64,000 nucleotides of DNA from Flavobacteriales bacterium (GCA_016721005.1 JADKJM010000004.1:124001-188000); one strand, 5' to 3'. Shown: positions 25,621 to 34,774, counted from the stretch's first letter. A program made the numbers and translations. Notes: a model not told the origin generated them from the sequence alone.

Positions 25621-26385
25621 TCAGATCCGCTCCAACGAACCGGTCGGCATCCAGCCGACGATCCCGCTCGGCAACCGCACCTCGGTCCACCCTTCTGCGT
25701 CCTGGTCAACGGCCACCTTGGTGCCCTTGTGAAGGACGAACAACACCTTGGTGCCTGTGCGTGGTTCGCTGCGCACTTCCACTTTCGGTTCCATGATGAT
25801 CGCGTGTTCACTACGGATCAACTCGTCGTGGCGCATCGATGCGAAGCCGATGCAGATGAGCAGGGCGATGAAGGCCCCTGAAGCAAGGATCCACGAGGCA
25901 CGACGTGGTGTGCGACCCTTGATCAGCATAGCGGCACAGAGCAATGCGAAGAAGAGGAGGGAAGCGAAAAGTGCTCGCCGTGACCATTGATCGGGGTCGT
26001 CGCCACCGCGGAAGCGTGCCCACGTCGCGCCGAGCACGGGTCCGCCATCGCTTGCCAAGCGATCCTTCACTTGGTCGTTGGCCAAGGCCAGGTTGGCGAG
26101 CAGGTCGGCATCTCCTGGTTGCAAGAGCAGGCCACGCTCATAGTGCAGGATCGCGCGTGACACATCGCCGAGCTTGAACCAACAGTTGCCGAGATCGAAT
26201 TGCAAGGCCGCTGAATTGAACACATGAGCTACCGAGTCCAACGCGACCTGTGCTGCGGCATGATCGCCAGCGGCATAAGCCCGAAGCCCGGAAGCAACCA
26301 AAGAATCCGCTTCCACACGGGACATTGCGCTGCTGGATATCCCAGCAACGATAGTGGCGAATGCGATCGCAAGTGTGATCCTCAT
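25621..26385 (-). CDS. batE: BatE-like TPR / SH3 membrane protein
   Basis: A 254-residue protein, last gene of the Bat operon. It has a signal-like start (MRITLAIAFATIVAGISSS), a TPR region (residues about 25-110: AAGDHAAAQVALDS, FDLGNCWFKLGDVSRAILHYERGL), two transmembrane helices (about 135-190) and a C-terminal bacterial SH3 domain (VRSEPRTGTKVLFVLHKGTK...GWMPTGSLERI). This layout is that of BatE. The ATG at 26385 overlaps the stop of batD (ATGA). Bat proteins are linked to aerotolerance and envelope stress in Bacteroides and Leptospira, but their molecular role is unsettled. Confidence 0.85.
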   Translation of the reverse strand: MRITLAIAFATIVAGISSSAMSRVEADSLVASGLRAYAAGDHAAAQVALDSVAHVFNSAALQFDLGNCWFKLGDVSRAILHYERGLLLQPGDADLLANLALANDQVKDRLASDGGPVLGATWARFRGGDDPDQWSRRALFASLLFFALLCAAMLIKGRTPRRASWILASGAFIALLICIGFASMRHDELIRSEHAIIMEPKVEVRSEPRTGTKVLFVLHKGTKVAVDQDAEGWTEVRLPSGIVGWMPTGSLERI

Positions 26386-28127
26386 GATCGGTGATCTCGC
26401 TCCAGACGCTGGATCAGTGATGCTGCTTCGTCGTACATGTCCTTTCGTGGCTTGTCCTCTACGGGTGCGAAGCGTGCCATGTCGCAAGTGGCCAGGATCC
26501 GGGCGCACGACTCCGCAAGTTCCTCTGATCCTTCATGGTCGGTGATACGCGTGCGCAGATCGGCAGCGGTAACCTCCGCCACGCCCAGGCCGAACTTATC
26601 CGCGAGATAGCCATGCAATGCTTTGGACAGCGCCGTATGGAATTGGGCCGATGATCCCTGCTGTAATGCACTCTCCGCTTCGCGCAAGCGCTGCTTGGCG
26701 GTGCGCTCCGCGCGTAGTTTGCGCAAGGCCTCGGGATCACCGAGCAATCGTTGACGGCGCCGATGGACCAACGCGAAGAGCAGGAATGCCACGCCGGGTG
26801 CCGACATGCCAGCGACCCACGGCCATGATCCGAAGAGGAAATGTCCGGTTGGGCGCAACTCGAGATCACCGGTGTGGATGTAGCGGATATCGTGTTCGAG
26901 CGGAACGACATCCGTTCGTGAGGGTCGGGAGATCGATGCGGAAGGCCCGCTATCCCCCGGGGATACTTCGATCACGAGCGGCTCGGTGCGGAGTTCCTTG
27001 TACGATCCACTGCGCAGATCGAAGTAGCTCATCGTGATCGGATCCAGTTCGAAGCGCCCTTCATTGCGCGGGATCACGGTGTATTGGAAACCGCGGGTGC
27101 CGCTCATGCCTGCTGAGGAAACGTTGATCTTGTCGATGGACTTGGGCTCATACGTTTCCAGATCGGATGGGAAGTCGATCCGGGGAGCGTCGATGAGCTT
27201 CAAGTTGCTTCTTCCGCTGATGCGAAGCTCCACTTCGATCGCCTCGTTCTCCTTCACCTTCGTCCGGTCGGCAAGTACCTGCAATTGCAATTCGCCCACG
27301 GCCCCGTTGAAGTTCGCAGGCGCACCGGCGGGTAGAGGTGTGGCGGTGAACTCGGCCGCGTTGCTGCTCGCCTCCACCGAGGTCCCCCGGTTGAAGAAGC
27401 TCCGGTTCACGAGGCAGGTGAGCGCCATGGGTTCGATGCGCAACTTGCCGCTGCGCTGGGGGATGAGCAATTGCTGCTTGATGATCCCGACGCGATAGGC
27501 AAGCCCGTTCACCACGCGCTCTTCCCAGCGTGTTCCGCCCACGTCGATCTCCTCGGTCCAGAAGCCCGTGAGTTTCGGCGGTTGGAAGTTGGCATCCTCC
27601 ACGCTCGCGTACCGGTTGTACAGGTAGTAGGTGGCAAGGATCTGTTCACCCACGTAAGCCTTGCTCTTGCTGAGCGTAACTGTGATGAACAGGTTCGGGT
27701 CCTTGTGTTGCCCTTGTGCCGCGCTTGCATCACTCGGCGGCGCATTCCCCTTCGTCACTTCGATGGTGATCGGATCGGTCTCGATCACCCCCTTGGCCAC
27801 TTTCACACGGGCAGGACCGATGGTGTACTTGCCGGGTTGCGTCGCCGTGAGGATCCAGATGCGGCTCACTGAACTGCTCATCCGTCCGTTCATGATGTTC
27901 ACGCTGCTGCTTTCGTGCGGGCCTTGCATGACCACCAAGCCAACCATGCTCGGTGTACTGTAGGGTTCCTGTGCGTTGGTCAAGGTGATGGTCAGCCGGA
28001 ACTGGTCCCCCGCCGCGATGGTGTTGCGATCAACCGCTGCCGTAAAGGAGATCTCCTGCGCGCTGGCGCCTAACGCCACGATGAGGGCGAAGGCGAGTGA
28101 TGTGATGGATCGCTTGAGGGGTTCCAT
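26382..28127 (-). CDS. batD: BatD-family protein
   Basis: A 581-residue protein with a signal peptide (MEPLKRSITSLAFALIVALG, cleaved near ASAQ). Next comes a large extracytoplasmic beta-sandwich region typical of BatD (EISFTAAVDRNTIAAGDQFRL, then repeated Ig-like blocks). One transmembrane helix (about 430-450) is followed by a cytoplasmic helical C-terminus (LLGDPEALRKLRAERTAKQR). The ATG at 28127 starts the signal peptide; upstream in-frame codons read through the intergenic base and the 154-aa gene. It overlaps batE by four bases and starts one base after the stop of the Q-rich gene. It is thought to sit beside the BatA/BatB integrin-like domains in the envelope. Confidence 0.92.
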   Translation of the reverse strand: MEPLKRSITSLAFALIVALGASAQEISFTAAVDRNTIAAGDQFRLTITLTNAQEPYSTPSMVGLVVMQGPHESSSVNIMNGRMSSSVSRIWILTATQPGKYTIGPARVKVAKGVIETDPITIEVTKGNAPPSDASAAQGQHKDPNLFITVTLSKSKAYVGEQILATYYLYNRYASVEDANFQPPKLTGFWTEEIDVGGTRWEERVVNGLAYRVGIIKQQLLIPQRSGKLRIEPMALTCLVNRSFFNRGTSVEASSNAAEFTATPLPAGAPANFNGAVGELQLQVLADRTKVKENEAIEVELRISGRSNLKLIDAPRIDFPSDLETYEPKSIDKINVSSAGMSGTRGFQYTVIPRNEGRFELDPITMSYFDLRSGSYKELRTEPLVIEVSPGDSGPSASISRPSRTDVVPLEHDIRYIHTGDLELRPTGHFLFGSWPWVAGMSAPGVAFLLFALVHRRRQRLLGDPEALRKLRAERTAKQRLREAESALQQGSSAQFHTALSKALHGYLADKFGLGVAEVTAADLRTRITDHEGSEELAESCARILATCDMARFAPVEDKPRKDMYDEAASLIQRLERDHRS

Positions 28128-28128
28128 A

Positions 28129-28593
28129 TCACCAATCCTTATCGATAGCCGCCTGACGTGATGGATGCATTTTCGATCGCACGCGTTCCTGCACATCCTG
28201 TTCCTTCCGCTCCAACGCGTCCAACATACGCTCCGCATCCTGCTTCGTCATCTCATCCGTGCGCTGCTCCTGACGTTCTTCGCCCTGCTGCTCTTGTTGC
28301 TTTTGTTCCTGTCCCTGCTCCTCCTTCTGTTTCTCCTGCTGCTGTTCTTGCTGCTGCTGTTGCTGCTGCTGTTGTTGGTCCTTCAACAACTCATCGGCGA
28401 GTTTGAGCATCCGCGCATCACCGGGGTATTGCCGAAGCCCTAGGTCCAAGGTCTTCAGGGCCGCGAGTTTGTCCTCCTTCACATACAGTTTGGCGGCGCG
28501 GTTGAAGTAATCATCGGCAGTTCCGGTCTGGGCGAGGCCGATGACCGGACCGAGCAAGCCGAGCGAAAGCACTATGGGAAGACGGATCCTCAT
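28129..28593 (-). CDS. Small Q-rich TPR protein of the Bat operon (BatC-like)
   Basis: A 154-residue exported protein: signal peptide MRIRLPIVLSLGLLGPVIGL, one or two TPR-like helices (YFNRAAKLYVKEDKLAALKT, YPGDARMLKLADELL), then a glutamine/glutamate tract of about 45 residues starting with eleven consecutive Q. The C-terminus is a charged helix (MLDALERKEQDVQERVRSKM). BatC proteins are small TPR proteins often with low-complexity tails, so this and the preceding TPR lipoprotein may share that role. Its start overlaps the stop of the upstream gene by four bases, and its stop is one base before batD. Confidence 0.75.
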   Translation of the reverse strand: MRIRLPIVLSLGLLGPVIGLAQTGTADDYFNRAAKLYVKEDKLAALKTLDLGLRQYPGDARMLKLADELLKDQQQQQQQQQQEQQQEKQKEEQGQEQKQQEQQGEERQEQRTDEMTKQDAERMLDALERKEQDVQERVRSKMHPSRQAAIDKDW

Positions 28594-29393
28594 GTCGCGG
28601 CGGCGGCTTTGGTCACCAGATCGAGTTTCTCCATGTATTCCTTCTTCGACTTCAACGTGGGATCCTGTTGCAAACCTTTCTGCAACATATCCAATGCATC
28701 CTTGAAACGGTAGATCTCCACCAAGGAATCCGCGTGCTGCATCAGGACAAGGGCGCGATCGCTCAACGCTTTGTCCTTGTCGGAGTCGTTCTTCCCATCA
28801 CCACGGTCCTTCTTCGCCGCTGCGCGCAGACCGGCTTCGCGTTGCGCGAGGACCAGGTTCCATCGCAAGGAATCATCTCCCGGCGAATGCCTGAGCGCTT
28901 GCTTGTAGATCGTGATCGCGGCGGTGAGGGAGGAGTCGATCAGTGCATCCAAGCGGACCACTTCCCGACCGAGCGAATCGCGCTGCACGTAGGACGAGAC
29001 CTTTTGTGCGATGTCATCGCCTTCCACACGAATACCCGCGAGTGTGCGTTGGATCCTCGGGATGGTGGTATCCGCATCGCGGGCTTGCGCATAATGCGTG
29101 TTCCCGAGTGCGAAGCGGATCAGGGCGAGCTCGTTCGGCGTGGTATCCATGGCCGCTGCGGAGCGATAGTGTTCGATCGCTGCCGTCCAATCGCTCATGC
29201 GGAAAGCGGCATTGCCCCGGTTGAATACACAACGCTCGTCCGCTGGCGCAGTGGCGTACGCGCTATCCGCGACGAAGTAGAGACTGTCCGCGTAGAACGC
29301 CGCTCCTGCGCGCAACGCGCGATGCGCCTGCCGCTGTTCCGGGGAACCGCAGCCCAGGATCGCCAATGCGCCGATGTAGAGCAATCGCTTCAT
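28590..29393 (-). CDS. TPR lipoprotein of the Bat operon (BatC-like)
   Basis: A 267-residue protein. The ATG at 29393 gives MKRLLYIGALAILGCGS, a lipoprotein signal with lipobox LAILGC. An alternative ATG six codons earlier is less good, because the chosen one overlaps the batB stop in an ATGA arrangement. TPR motifs lie at about residues 55-90 (CVFNRGNAAFRMSDWTAAIEHY), around 160-190 and at 225-255 (LVEIYRFKDALDMLQKGLQQD). A lysine/aspartate-rich insert sits between the last two. It is probably anchored to a membrane and a binding partner for the VWA proteins; this is inference from the operon. Confidence 0.8.
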   Translation of the reverse strand: MKRLLYIGALAILGCGSPEQRQAHRALRAGAAFYADSLYFVADSAYATAPADERCVFNRGNAAFRMSDWTAAIEHYRSAAAMDTTPNELALIRFALGNTHYAQARDADTTIPRIQRTLAGIRVEGDDIAQKVSSYVQRDSLGREVVRLDALIDSSLTAAITIYKQALRHSPGDDSLRWNLVLAQREAGLRAAAKKDRGDGKNDSDKDKALSDRALVLMQHADSLVEIYRFKDALDMLQKGLQQDPTLKSKKEYMEKLDLVTKAAAAT

Positions 29394-30535
29394 GCCATGA
29401 TCCTTTTCCATATCGGATCCGGATTACGCCGCTCACCGAGCAGCAAGTGGAACAGGAAGCAAACCAGGGCCGCCGCCAGCGGATACTGGAATCGATCGTC
29501 GTGCGCGGTGTATTGGACCGTTCCTGTTTCGGCCCCCTCCATGCCTTTGATGCGATCCACCAATTCCACGATACCGGTGGAGGATCCCGTTGATCGCACG
29601 AACAGTCCGTTGCCCGCTGCTGCGATCTGTATCAACAACGCTTCATCCAACCGACTGACCACGGTGTTCCCCGCGCGGTCCTTGCGGAAGCCCTGGATCT
29701 GCCCATTCCTGCGGATCGGGATCGGCCCGCCTTGTGGGGTGCCGATGCCCACGGTATGCACCACAATGCCATCCGCAGCTGCGCTCAGGGCCGCTGTCAC
29801 GGCATCATCCTCGTGGTTCTCTCCATCGGTGATGACGATGATCGCCTTACCCGTTGAACTCTCCGGCGAGAAGGAGCGGTGTGCCAGATCGATGGCCGCA
29901 CCGATCGCTGTGCCTTGTGTAGCGATGGTTCCCGTGTTGATGGTCCGGATGAACATGCGGGCAGCCGACCGATCGGAGGTGAGGGGCAATTGAACGAAGG
30001 CATCACCTGCGAAGACGACGACTCCGAGCCGATCGCCTTTCAAACGGTCCACCAACTGTTCAAGAGCACGCTTCCCCGCCAACATGCGACTGGTTCCAAG
30101 ATCCTCGCAATCCATGCTGTTGCTCACGTCCATGGCCACCACCAGATCGATGCCCTTGGACTTCACCTCCTCCGGATGCGAACCGAATTGCGGCGCGGCC
30201 AGGGCGATCACGGCGAATCCAAGACCTGATCGCAGGGTCAGGTAACGCAACGCAGGCCTGAGCGTGGAGATCCCCGGGACCATGCGCGCGCGCGTGGCGG
30301 TATCCGCGAAACGGCGCAATGCGCGATCGCGCCACGCGAGTTCGATGATGAAGATCAACAGAAGCACCGGTCCGGCCAGGAGGCCCCATAGCATGTCCGG
30401 ACGATCGAAGCGGAAGGCCGGCACTTCGTGATCAACGGTCCACCAAAGCACGCCGAATACTGCAGCGACCAACACCTCGATCGCGATCAGCGCAAGAGCG
30501 GCGATCCCCCAGCGGTATGTGGTGCGCGCACTCAT
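29390..30535 (-). CDS. batB: BatB-like von Willebrand A domain membrane protein
   Basis: A 381-residue protein. Two N-terminal transmembrane helices (about 9-30 and 45-65) are followed by a third near residue 105 and a VWA domain with a complete metal-ion-dependent adhesion site: DVSNSMD (DxSxS), the threonine of GTAIGAAID and the aspartate of ITDGEN. A C-terminal transmembrane helix (about 355-372) closes it. This is the Bat VWA layout. Start at 30535 overlaps the stop of batA (ATGA); the frame upstream is shadow. VWA domains bind protein partners in a metal-dependent way, here likely on the periplasmic side. Confidence 0.92.
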   Translation of the reverse strand: MSARTTYRWGIAALALIAIEVLVAAVFGVLWWTVDHEVPAFRFDRPDMLWGLLAGPVLLLIFIIELAWRDRALRRFADTATRARMVPGISTLRPALRYLTLRSGLGFAVIALAAPQFGSHPEEVKSKGIDLVVAMDVSNSMDCEDLGTSRMLAGKRALEQLVDRLKGDRLGVVVFAGDAFVQLPLTSDRSAARMFIRTINTGTIATQGTAIGAAIDLAHRSFSPESSTGKAIIVITDGENHEDDAVTAALSAAADGIVVHTVGIGTPQGGPIPIRRNGQIQGFRKDRAGNTVVSRLDEALLIQIAAAGNGLFVRSTGSSTGIVELVDRIKGMEGAETGTVQYTAHDDRFQYPLAAALVCFLFHLLLGERRNPDPIWKRIMA

Positions 30536-31615
30536 GCCATTCCGCGTAATAGGGTGCGGTCCAAGACGAAACCGGCCAGAAGGAGAATGGAACCCCACAT
30601 CAAAAGGTCGTGGAACTCCTCCACCTTGAAACTGAACTGTTGCACTTCGAAGCGCGTCTTCTCCATGCGGTCGATCTCCTTGTAGATGTCGCGCAGTTTC
30701 ACCTCATCCGTGGCGCGGAAGTACTGGCCGCCGGTGGTGGTCGCGATCTTCTGCAAGGTCGCCTCGTCGAGGTCCACATCCACGTAGTCGAACTTGTACT
30801 GGCCGTTCGGATAGAGCGCGACGGGGGAAAGGGCTTTCCCACGCGTGCCCACGCCGATGGTGTACACGCGGATCCCCAACTTCTCGGCGATGATGCCCGC
30901 ATCGATCGGTTGCACCGCGCCCGTGTTGTTCACCCCATCGGTGAGCAGGATCACCACCTTGCTTTTGGCGGTGCTTTCACGCAACCGGTTCAGCGCCGTC
31001 GCCAATCCCATGCCCACCGCCGTGCCGCGCTCGATCAGGACCCGAACGTGCGTTGTTGAACAATTCCTTCAGTACACGGTGGTCGGTGGTGAGCGGACAT
31101 TGGGTGAATGCTTCGCCTTCATACACCACAAGACCGATGCGATCATTCGGGCGACCGTCGATGAAATCCATCGCGACGCGCTTCGAGGCTTCGAGCCGGT
31201 CCGGACGAAGGTCCTTGGCGAGCATGCTCGCGGAGATGTCCAGCGCTACCATGATGTCGATGCCTTCGCGGTGGATGTTCTCTTCGCTGTCGTGGCTCTG
31301 TGGTCTCGCCAAGGCGATGAGCAACAGGCAACAGCCGGTGATGGCGGCCGCGAATGGTAACGGACGAAGAATAGCGCGAACCCTGATGCGGTCGGGCACA
31401 TGGCGTGCGAGTACGCTGAGGCGCGATGAACTGCCCCGGCGTTGTTCGCGCCACCAGTAAAGCGCGATCACCGGTACCAGCAGCAGTGCGGCCCAGAGGA
31501 ATTTGGGTTGCGCGAATTCGAATCGCTCTTTGGTGATATACCATACAACCACACCGGCCGCTACCGCAGCGACCGACCAAGCGATCATCACCCAAGTATC
31601 AAGCCCGCGCTTCAT
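30532..31615 (-). pseudogene. batA: BatA-like von Willebrand A protein, broken by a one-base frameshift
   Basis: The N-terminal part (31615 down to about 31040) encodes two transmembrane helices and the VWA start with DISASM. The C-terminal part (about 31035 down to 30532) carries the rest: GTAVGMGLATALNRL, LTDGVNN and a final transmembrane helix. They are in different frames. Removing one G from the GG at 31038-31039 joins them as RSGLIERGTAVGMGLA, exactly the expected Bat sequence, and gives about 360 residues. All three MIDAS pieces are then present. The start overlaps the upstream gene by 17 bases. A sequencing or consensus error is the simplest reading; a genuine recent mutation is possible. 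Confidence 0.85.
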
Positions 31616-32528
31616 GGATGATGGTCGGTGTTGTTCCCATCACGAATCGCCTAGCGCTCGTGATCATTTGTTCGTTCTCCTCGGGCGCAGGTAGGGCTTT
31701 GGCGAACTTCACCATGTCCGCCAGCCGCAGCATGTTGCCAAGCAAACCCTGTTGTTCACCGGTGAGCGGACTCACGCGCAGTTCGTGCATCAATTCATCC
31801 GTGGTGCTTTCCAGCGCAGGGATGTTGTAACGCTCTTCGATGTAGCCGCGCAACAGATCAGTGAGGCGCGATTGGTAGGCCTTGTGATCGCCGTGTTGCC
31901 AGAGGCGTTCGCGTTCCAGCGTATCGAATGCTGCCAGCACGCGTTCGTGCAAGGGAGGAGGAGCAACGGTTTCCACGGCTACCACCTTCACCATCCTTCT
32001 CCGTAACAGGATCACGATGGCTGCGCCGATCGCGCCGAGCAACAATATGCCAGCCACCCAGGTCCAATGGTCGGCAAGCCACATCAACGGATCCGGGTTG
32101 GTCTTGTGGATCGGTGGGATGTCGGCAGGGCGCGCGCCTTTCGGCACCGCCATCCCGGTGACATGCAGGAGCAAAGGCTCTGTCTCCACGGTACGCGCGC
32201 CGACCTGAATGCGGAAAGGTGGGATCGCCCAATACCCCGTATCGAAGGCCGTGAGCGTGAGCGAGCGAACCATTCGTGGCCCGTTGTTTCCGGATGCTTG
32301 CAGCGTATCGACCCCGTGATCCTTCACCACTTCAATGTGCCGTGTGATCGTATCCCCGATGATGGGCCACACGATCCCTGAAGTGTTGGCATCCGCATGG
32401 ATCGAAAGCAGCGTCTGCTCCCCTATGCGGATGGACTGCTGATCCAATTGCACGTGAACTCCTTTGGAACCGTCCTGCGCGAACAAGAGCGCCGGAACAT
32501 AAAGGGAAATGAAGGACAATGCTCTCAT
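31599..32528 (-). CDS. BatD-like exported membrane protein of the Bat operon
   Basis: A 309-residue protein with a signal peptide (MRALSFISLYVPALLFAQ), an extracytoplasmic beta-sandwich (VHVQLDQQSIRIGEQTLLSI...VRSLTLTAFDTGYWAIPPF), one transmembrane helix (about 160-180, WTWVAGILLLGAIGAAIVIL) and a cytoplasmic helical tail that includes RLTDLLRGYIEERYNIPALEST. Such short BatD-like proteins usually lie between the DUF58 gene and batA in Bacteroidota. The ATG at 32528 overlaps the DUF58 stop (ATGA). The exact role is unknown; an assembly partner of the VWA proteins is likely. Confidence 0.8.
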   Translation of the reverse strand: MRALSFISLYVPALLFAQDGSKGVHVQLDQQSIRIGEQTLLSIHADANTSGIVWPIIGDTITRHIEVVKDHGVDTLQASGNNGPRMVRSLTLTAFDTGYWAIPPFRIQVGARTVETEPLLLHVTGMAVPKGARPADIPPIHKTNPDPLMWLADHWTWVAGILLLGAIGAAIVILLRRRMVKVVAVETVAPPPLHERVLAAFDTLERERLWQHGDHKAYQSRLTDLLRGYIEERYNIPALESTTDELMHELRVSPLTGEQQGLLGNMLRLADMVKFAKALPAPEENEQMITSARRFVMGTTPTIIHEARA

Positions 32529-33412
32529 CGTGCGCCTTCCCGTTGTTTGAACAACCGCATGAGCGGCCGCACATACCCTTCGTTGGTGGAGATCGTCACG
32601 TGATCCACGCCGGAGCGCTTGAGGATCTCGCGCGTGTTCTGCTGGTGCTTCAGCGCTGCAGCCCGGTAGCTGTTGCGCACCGATCGACTGCCAGTATCGA
32701 CCCAACGCAACTCGCACGTTTCCGGATCCTCGAACCGCACCAAGCCCACATTCGGAAGTTCCTGCTCACGTGGATCCGAGGTGCGAAGCACGACCAGGTC
32801 GTGTCTGCGGTTCGCGATCTTCAATGCGTCCTCGTACGCAGAGGCCATCAGGTCACTGACGAGGAAGGAGATGCTCCGCTTCTTGATCACGTTGTTCAGG
32901 TAGCGCAACGCTCCTGCGATGTCCGTGTCGCGCCCCTCAGGCCTGAATTCAATGAGTTCGCGGATGATCCGGAGGATGTGGCTACGACCCTTCTTCGGCG
33001 GAATGAATTTCTCCACGCGACCGGTGAAGAGGATCAATCCCACCTTGTCATTGTTCTTGATCGCGCTGAACGCGATGGTTGCGCAGACCTCGGTGATCAG
33101 TTCGCGCTTCAGGAGGTTGCTCGTCCCGAAATCACCGCTGCCGCTCAGATCCGCCAAGAGCATCACCGTGAGTTCGCGTTCCTCCTCGAACACTTTCACG
33201 AAGGGATGCCCGAAACGTGCCGTCACATTCCAATCGATCGTGCGCACTTCATCGCCGGGTGTGTACTCACGCACTTCGCTGAAGGTCATGCCGCGCCCCT
33301 TGAACGCACTGTGGTACTCCCCACTGAAGATGTGCTCGCTCAACCCGCGGGTCTTCAACTCCACGAGTCGCACCTTCTTCAGGAGCTCCTTGGTATGTTG
33401 TGCTGTGTCCAT
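32525..33412 (-). CDS. DUF58 domain protein
   Basis: A 295-residue cytosolic protein. The signature of DUF58 is clear: GRGMTFSEVREYTPGDEVRTIDWNVTAR is partly quoted by its core EYTPGDEVRTIDWN near residues 49-62. After it comes a VWA-like region (LLADLSGSGDFG, SFLVSDLMASAYEDAL). DUF58 proteins accompany MoxR ATPases and VWA proteins across bacteria. The ATG at 33412 is chosen because upstream in-frame codons fall in the hexamer inverted repeat (33421-33475) and read as low-complexity. It is separated from moxR by that hairpin, which may tune expression of the downstream Bat genes relative to moxR. Confidence 0.93.
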   Translation of the reverse strand: MDTAQHTKELLKKVRLVELKTRGLSEHIFSGEYHSAFKGRGMTFSEVREYTPGDEVRTIDWNVTARFGHPFVKVFEEERELTVMLLADLSGSGDFGTSNLLKRELITEVCATIAFSAIKNNDKVGLILFTGRVEKFIPPKKGRSHILRIIRELIEFRPEGRDTDIAGALRYLNNVIKKRSISFLVSDLMASAYEDALKIANRRHDLVVLRTSDPREQELPNVGLVRFEDPETCELRWVDTGSRSVRNSYRAAALKHQQNTREILKRSGVDHVTISTNEGYVRPLMRLFKQREGAR

Positions 33413-33420
33413 CCGGGGAA

Positions 33421-33475
33421 GGCGCAGGCGCAGGAGCAGGTGCAAGTACGTTGCTCCTGTCCCTGCGCCTGCCCC
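33421..33475. repeat. Hexamer-built inverted repeat between moxR and the DUF58 gene
   Basis: Left arm 33421-33445 (GGCGCAGGCGCAGGAGCAGG...) and right arm 33451-33475 are reverse complements at 21 of 25 positions around a five-base loop. Each arm is a run of GG-N-N-CA hexamers. A related but wider-spaced element lies at 34635-34758. In the transcript it would form a long hairpin just upstream of the DUF58 start. Confidence 0.75.
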
Positions 33476-33480
33476 TGGTT

Positions 33481-34539
33481 TCAGGGTACCTCTACAGTGT
33501 TGAGCACGCGCTCGATGATCTCGCGCACGGAGATGTTCTCGGCTTCTGCTTCGTAGGTGAGTCCGATGCGGTGGCGAAGGACATCCGGGCACACGGCACG
33601 GACGTCCTCGGGGATCACATAACCGCGACGTTTCGTGAACGCGAAAGCCTTCGCAGCGATCGCCATGTTGATACTGGCGCGTGGGCTTCCACCGAATTGG
33701 ATCATGCTTGTGAGATCACCCAAGCGGTATTGATCCGGGCGACGCGTGGCGTAAACGATATCCACGATGTACTGCTCGATCTTCTCATCCATGTACACTT
33801 CGCGCACGAGTTTGCGGGCGTGCAGGATCTCAGAAGCCTTCACCACGGTCTGCGCTTCGGGCATTCCACCCGGCCGTGTATTCTGGCGGATGATGAGCTT
33901 CTCTTCTTCGCGACGTGGATAGTCCAACACCACCTTCAACATGAAGCGGTCCGTTTGCGCTTCCGGTAGGGGATAGGTTCCTTCCTGCTCGATCGGATTC
34001 ATGGTGGCCATCACGAGGAAGGGCTCCGGAAGCGGGTAGGTCTGCACGCCGATCGTGACCTGGCGCTCCTGCATGGCTTCGAGCAAGGCACTTTGCACTT
34101 TGGCGGGTGCGCGGTTGATCTCATCGGCCAGCACGAAATTGCTGAAGATGGGACCCTTCTTCACGCTGAATTCCTCGTTGCGCTGGCTGTAGATCAGGGT
34201 GCCGATCAGATCCGCAGGTAAGAGGTCCGGCGTGAACTGGATCCGGCTGAATCCGACATCCACCGTGCGCGCCAGCGTCTTGATCGCCATGGTCTTCGCA
34301 AGGCCGGGAACACCCTCCAGCAGGACGTGGCCATCGGCGAGGAGCGCGACGACCAGTTTTTGGATCATGTCCTTCTGGCCCACGATCACTTTTTCCATTT
34401 CGTGATCGATCAGATCAACGAAGGCGCTGGCCTGTTGAATACGATCATTCAATTCGCGAATGCTATCCGATGTGATCGGCGGAGCGGTGGTCGATCGCGC
34501 GGCTGCTGAGAGTGTGGGTTCCATGGTCGATGTATTCAC
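33481..34539 (-). CDS. MoxR-family AAA+ ATPase
   Basis: A 352-residue MoxR ATPase. Walker A is GVPGLAKT at residues 76-83 and Walker B FVLADEINRAP near 135-145. The sensor region MATMNPIEQEGTYPLPEAQTDRFM is represented by its core NPIEQEGTYPLPEAQ. The C-terminal lid ends FTKRRGYVIPEDV...HRIGL. It probably works as a chaperone that activates the VWA proteins encoded next to it. Start may be ATG 34539 or the in-frame ATG 34524; both precede a nonconserved serine/threonine-rich tail. It heads the Bat operon, with an imperfect GACCTTTG promoter-like element (34566-34573) upstream. Confidence 0.95.
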   Translation of the reverse strand: MNTSTMEPTLSAAARSTTAPPITSDSIRELNDRIQQASAFVDLIDHEMEKVIVGQKDMIQKLVVALLADGHVLLEGVPGLAKTMAIKTLARTVDVGFSRIQFTPDLLPADLIGTLIYSQRNEEFSVKKGPIFSNFVLADEINRAPAKVQSALLEAMQERQVTIGVQTYPLPEPFLVMATMNPIEQEGTYPLPEAQTDRFMLKVVLDYPRREEEKLIIRQNTRPGGMPEAQTVVKASEILHARKLVREVYMDEKIEQYIVDIVYATRRPDQYRLGDLTSMIQFGGSPRASINMAIAAKAFAFTKRRGYVIPEDVRAVCPDVLRHRIGLTYEAEAENISVREIIERVLNTVEVP

Positions 34540-34634
34540 TTACACGATTGACTTCGAGATGCACGCAAAGGTCTACGGGGGTGTCACATCTCATTGGTTA
34601 AACGCCGGTTAAAGAGTGTTAACCTGTTAGCTCA

Positions 34635-34758
34635 AGGCGCAGGGGCAGGAACAGGGGCAAGTGATCAAGGTGGGTGGAACGATCTTCTATTCCTGATCGA
34701 AGTCGGGATCGTTCATTTCAAGGACGACATACTTGCTCCTGTTCCTGCCCCTGCGCCT
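34635..34758. repeat. 124-bp inverted-repeat element with 28-bp arms
   Basis: AGGCGCAGGGGCAGGAACAG... at 34635-34662 and its reverse complement at 34731-34758 match at 27 of 28 positions. The 68-base spacer carries an inner 8-bp inverted pair, GAACGATC and GATCGTTC. The arms consist of GG-N-N-CA hexamers as at 33421-33475. It lies between the divergent moxR and MazG-like genes, so it may contain or overlap their promoters. It has no coding capacity. Confidence 0.75.
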
Positions 34759-34774
34759 GATTACTTTCGACCGC

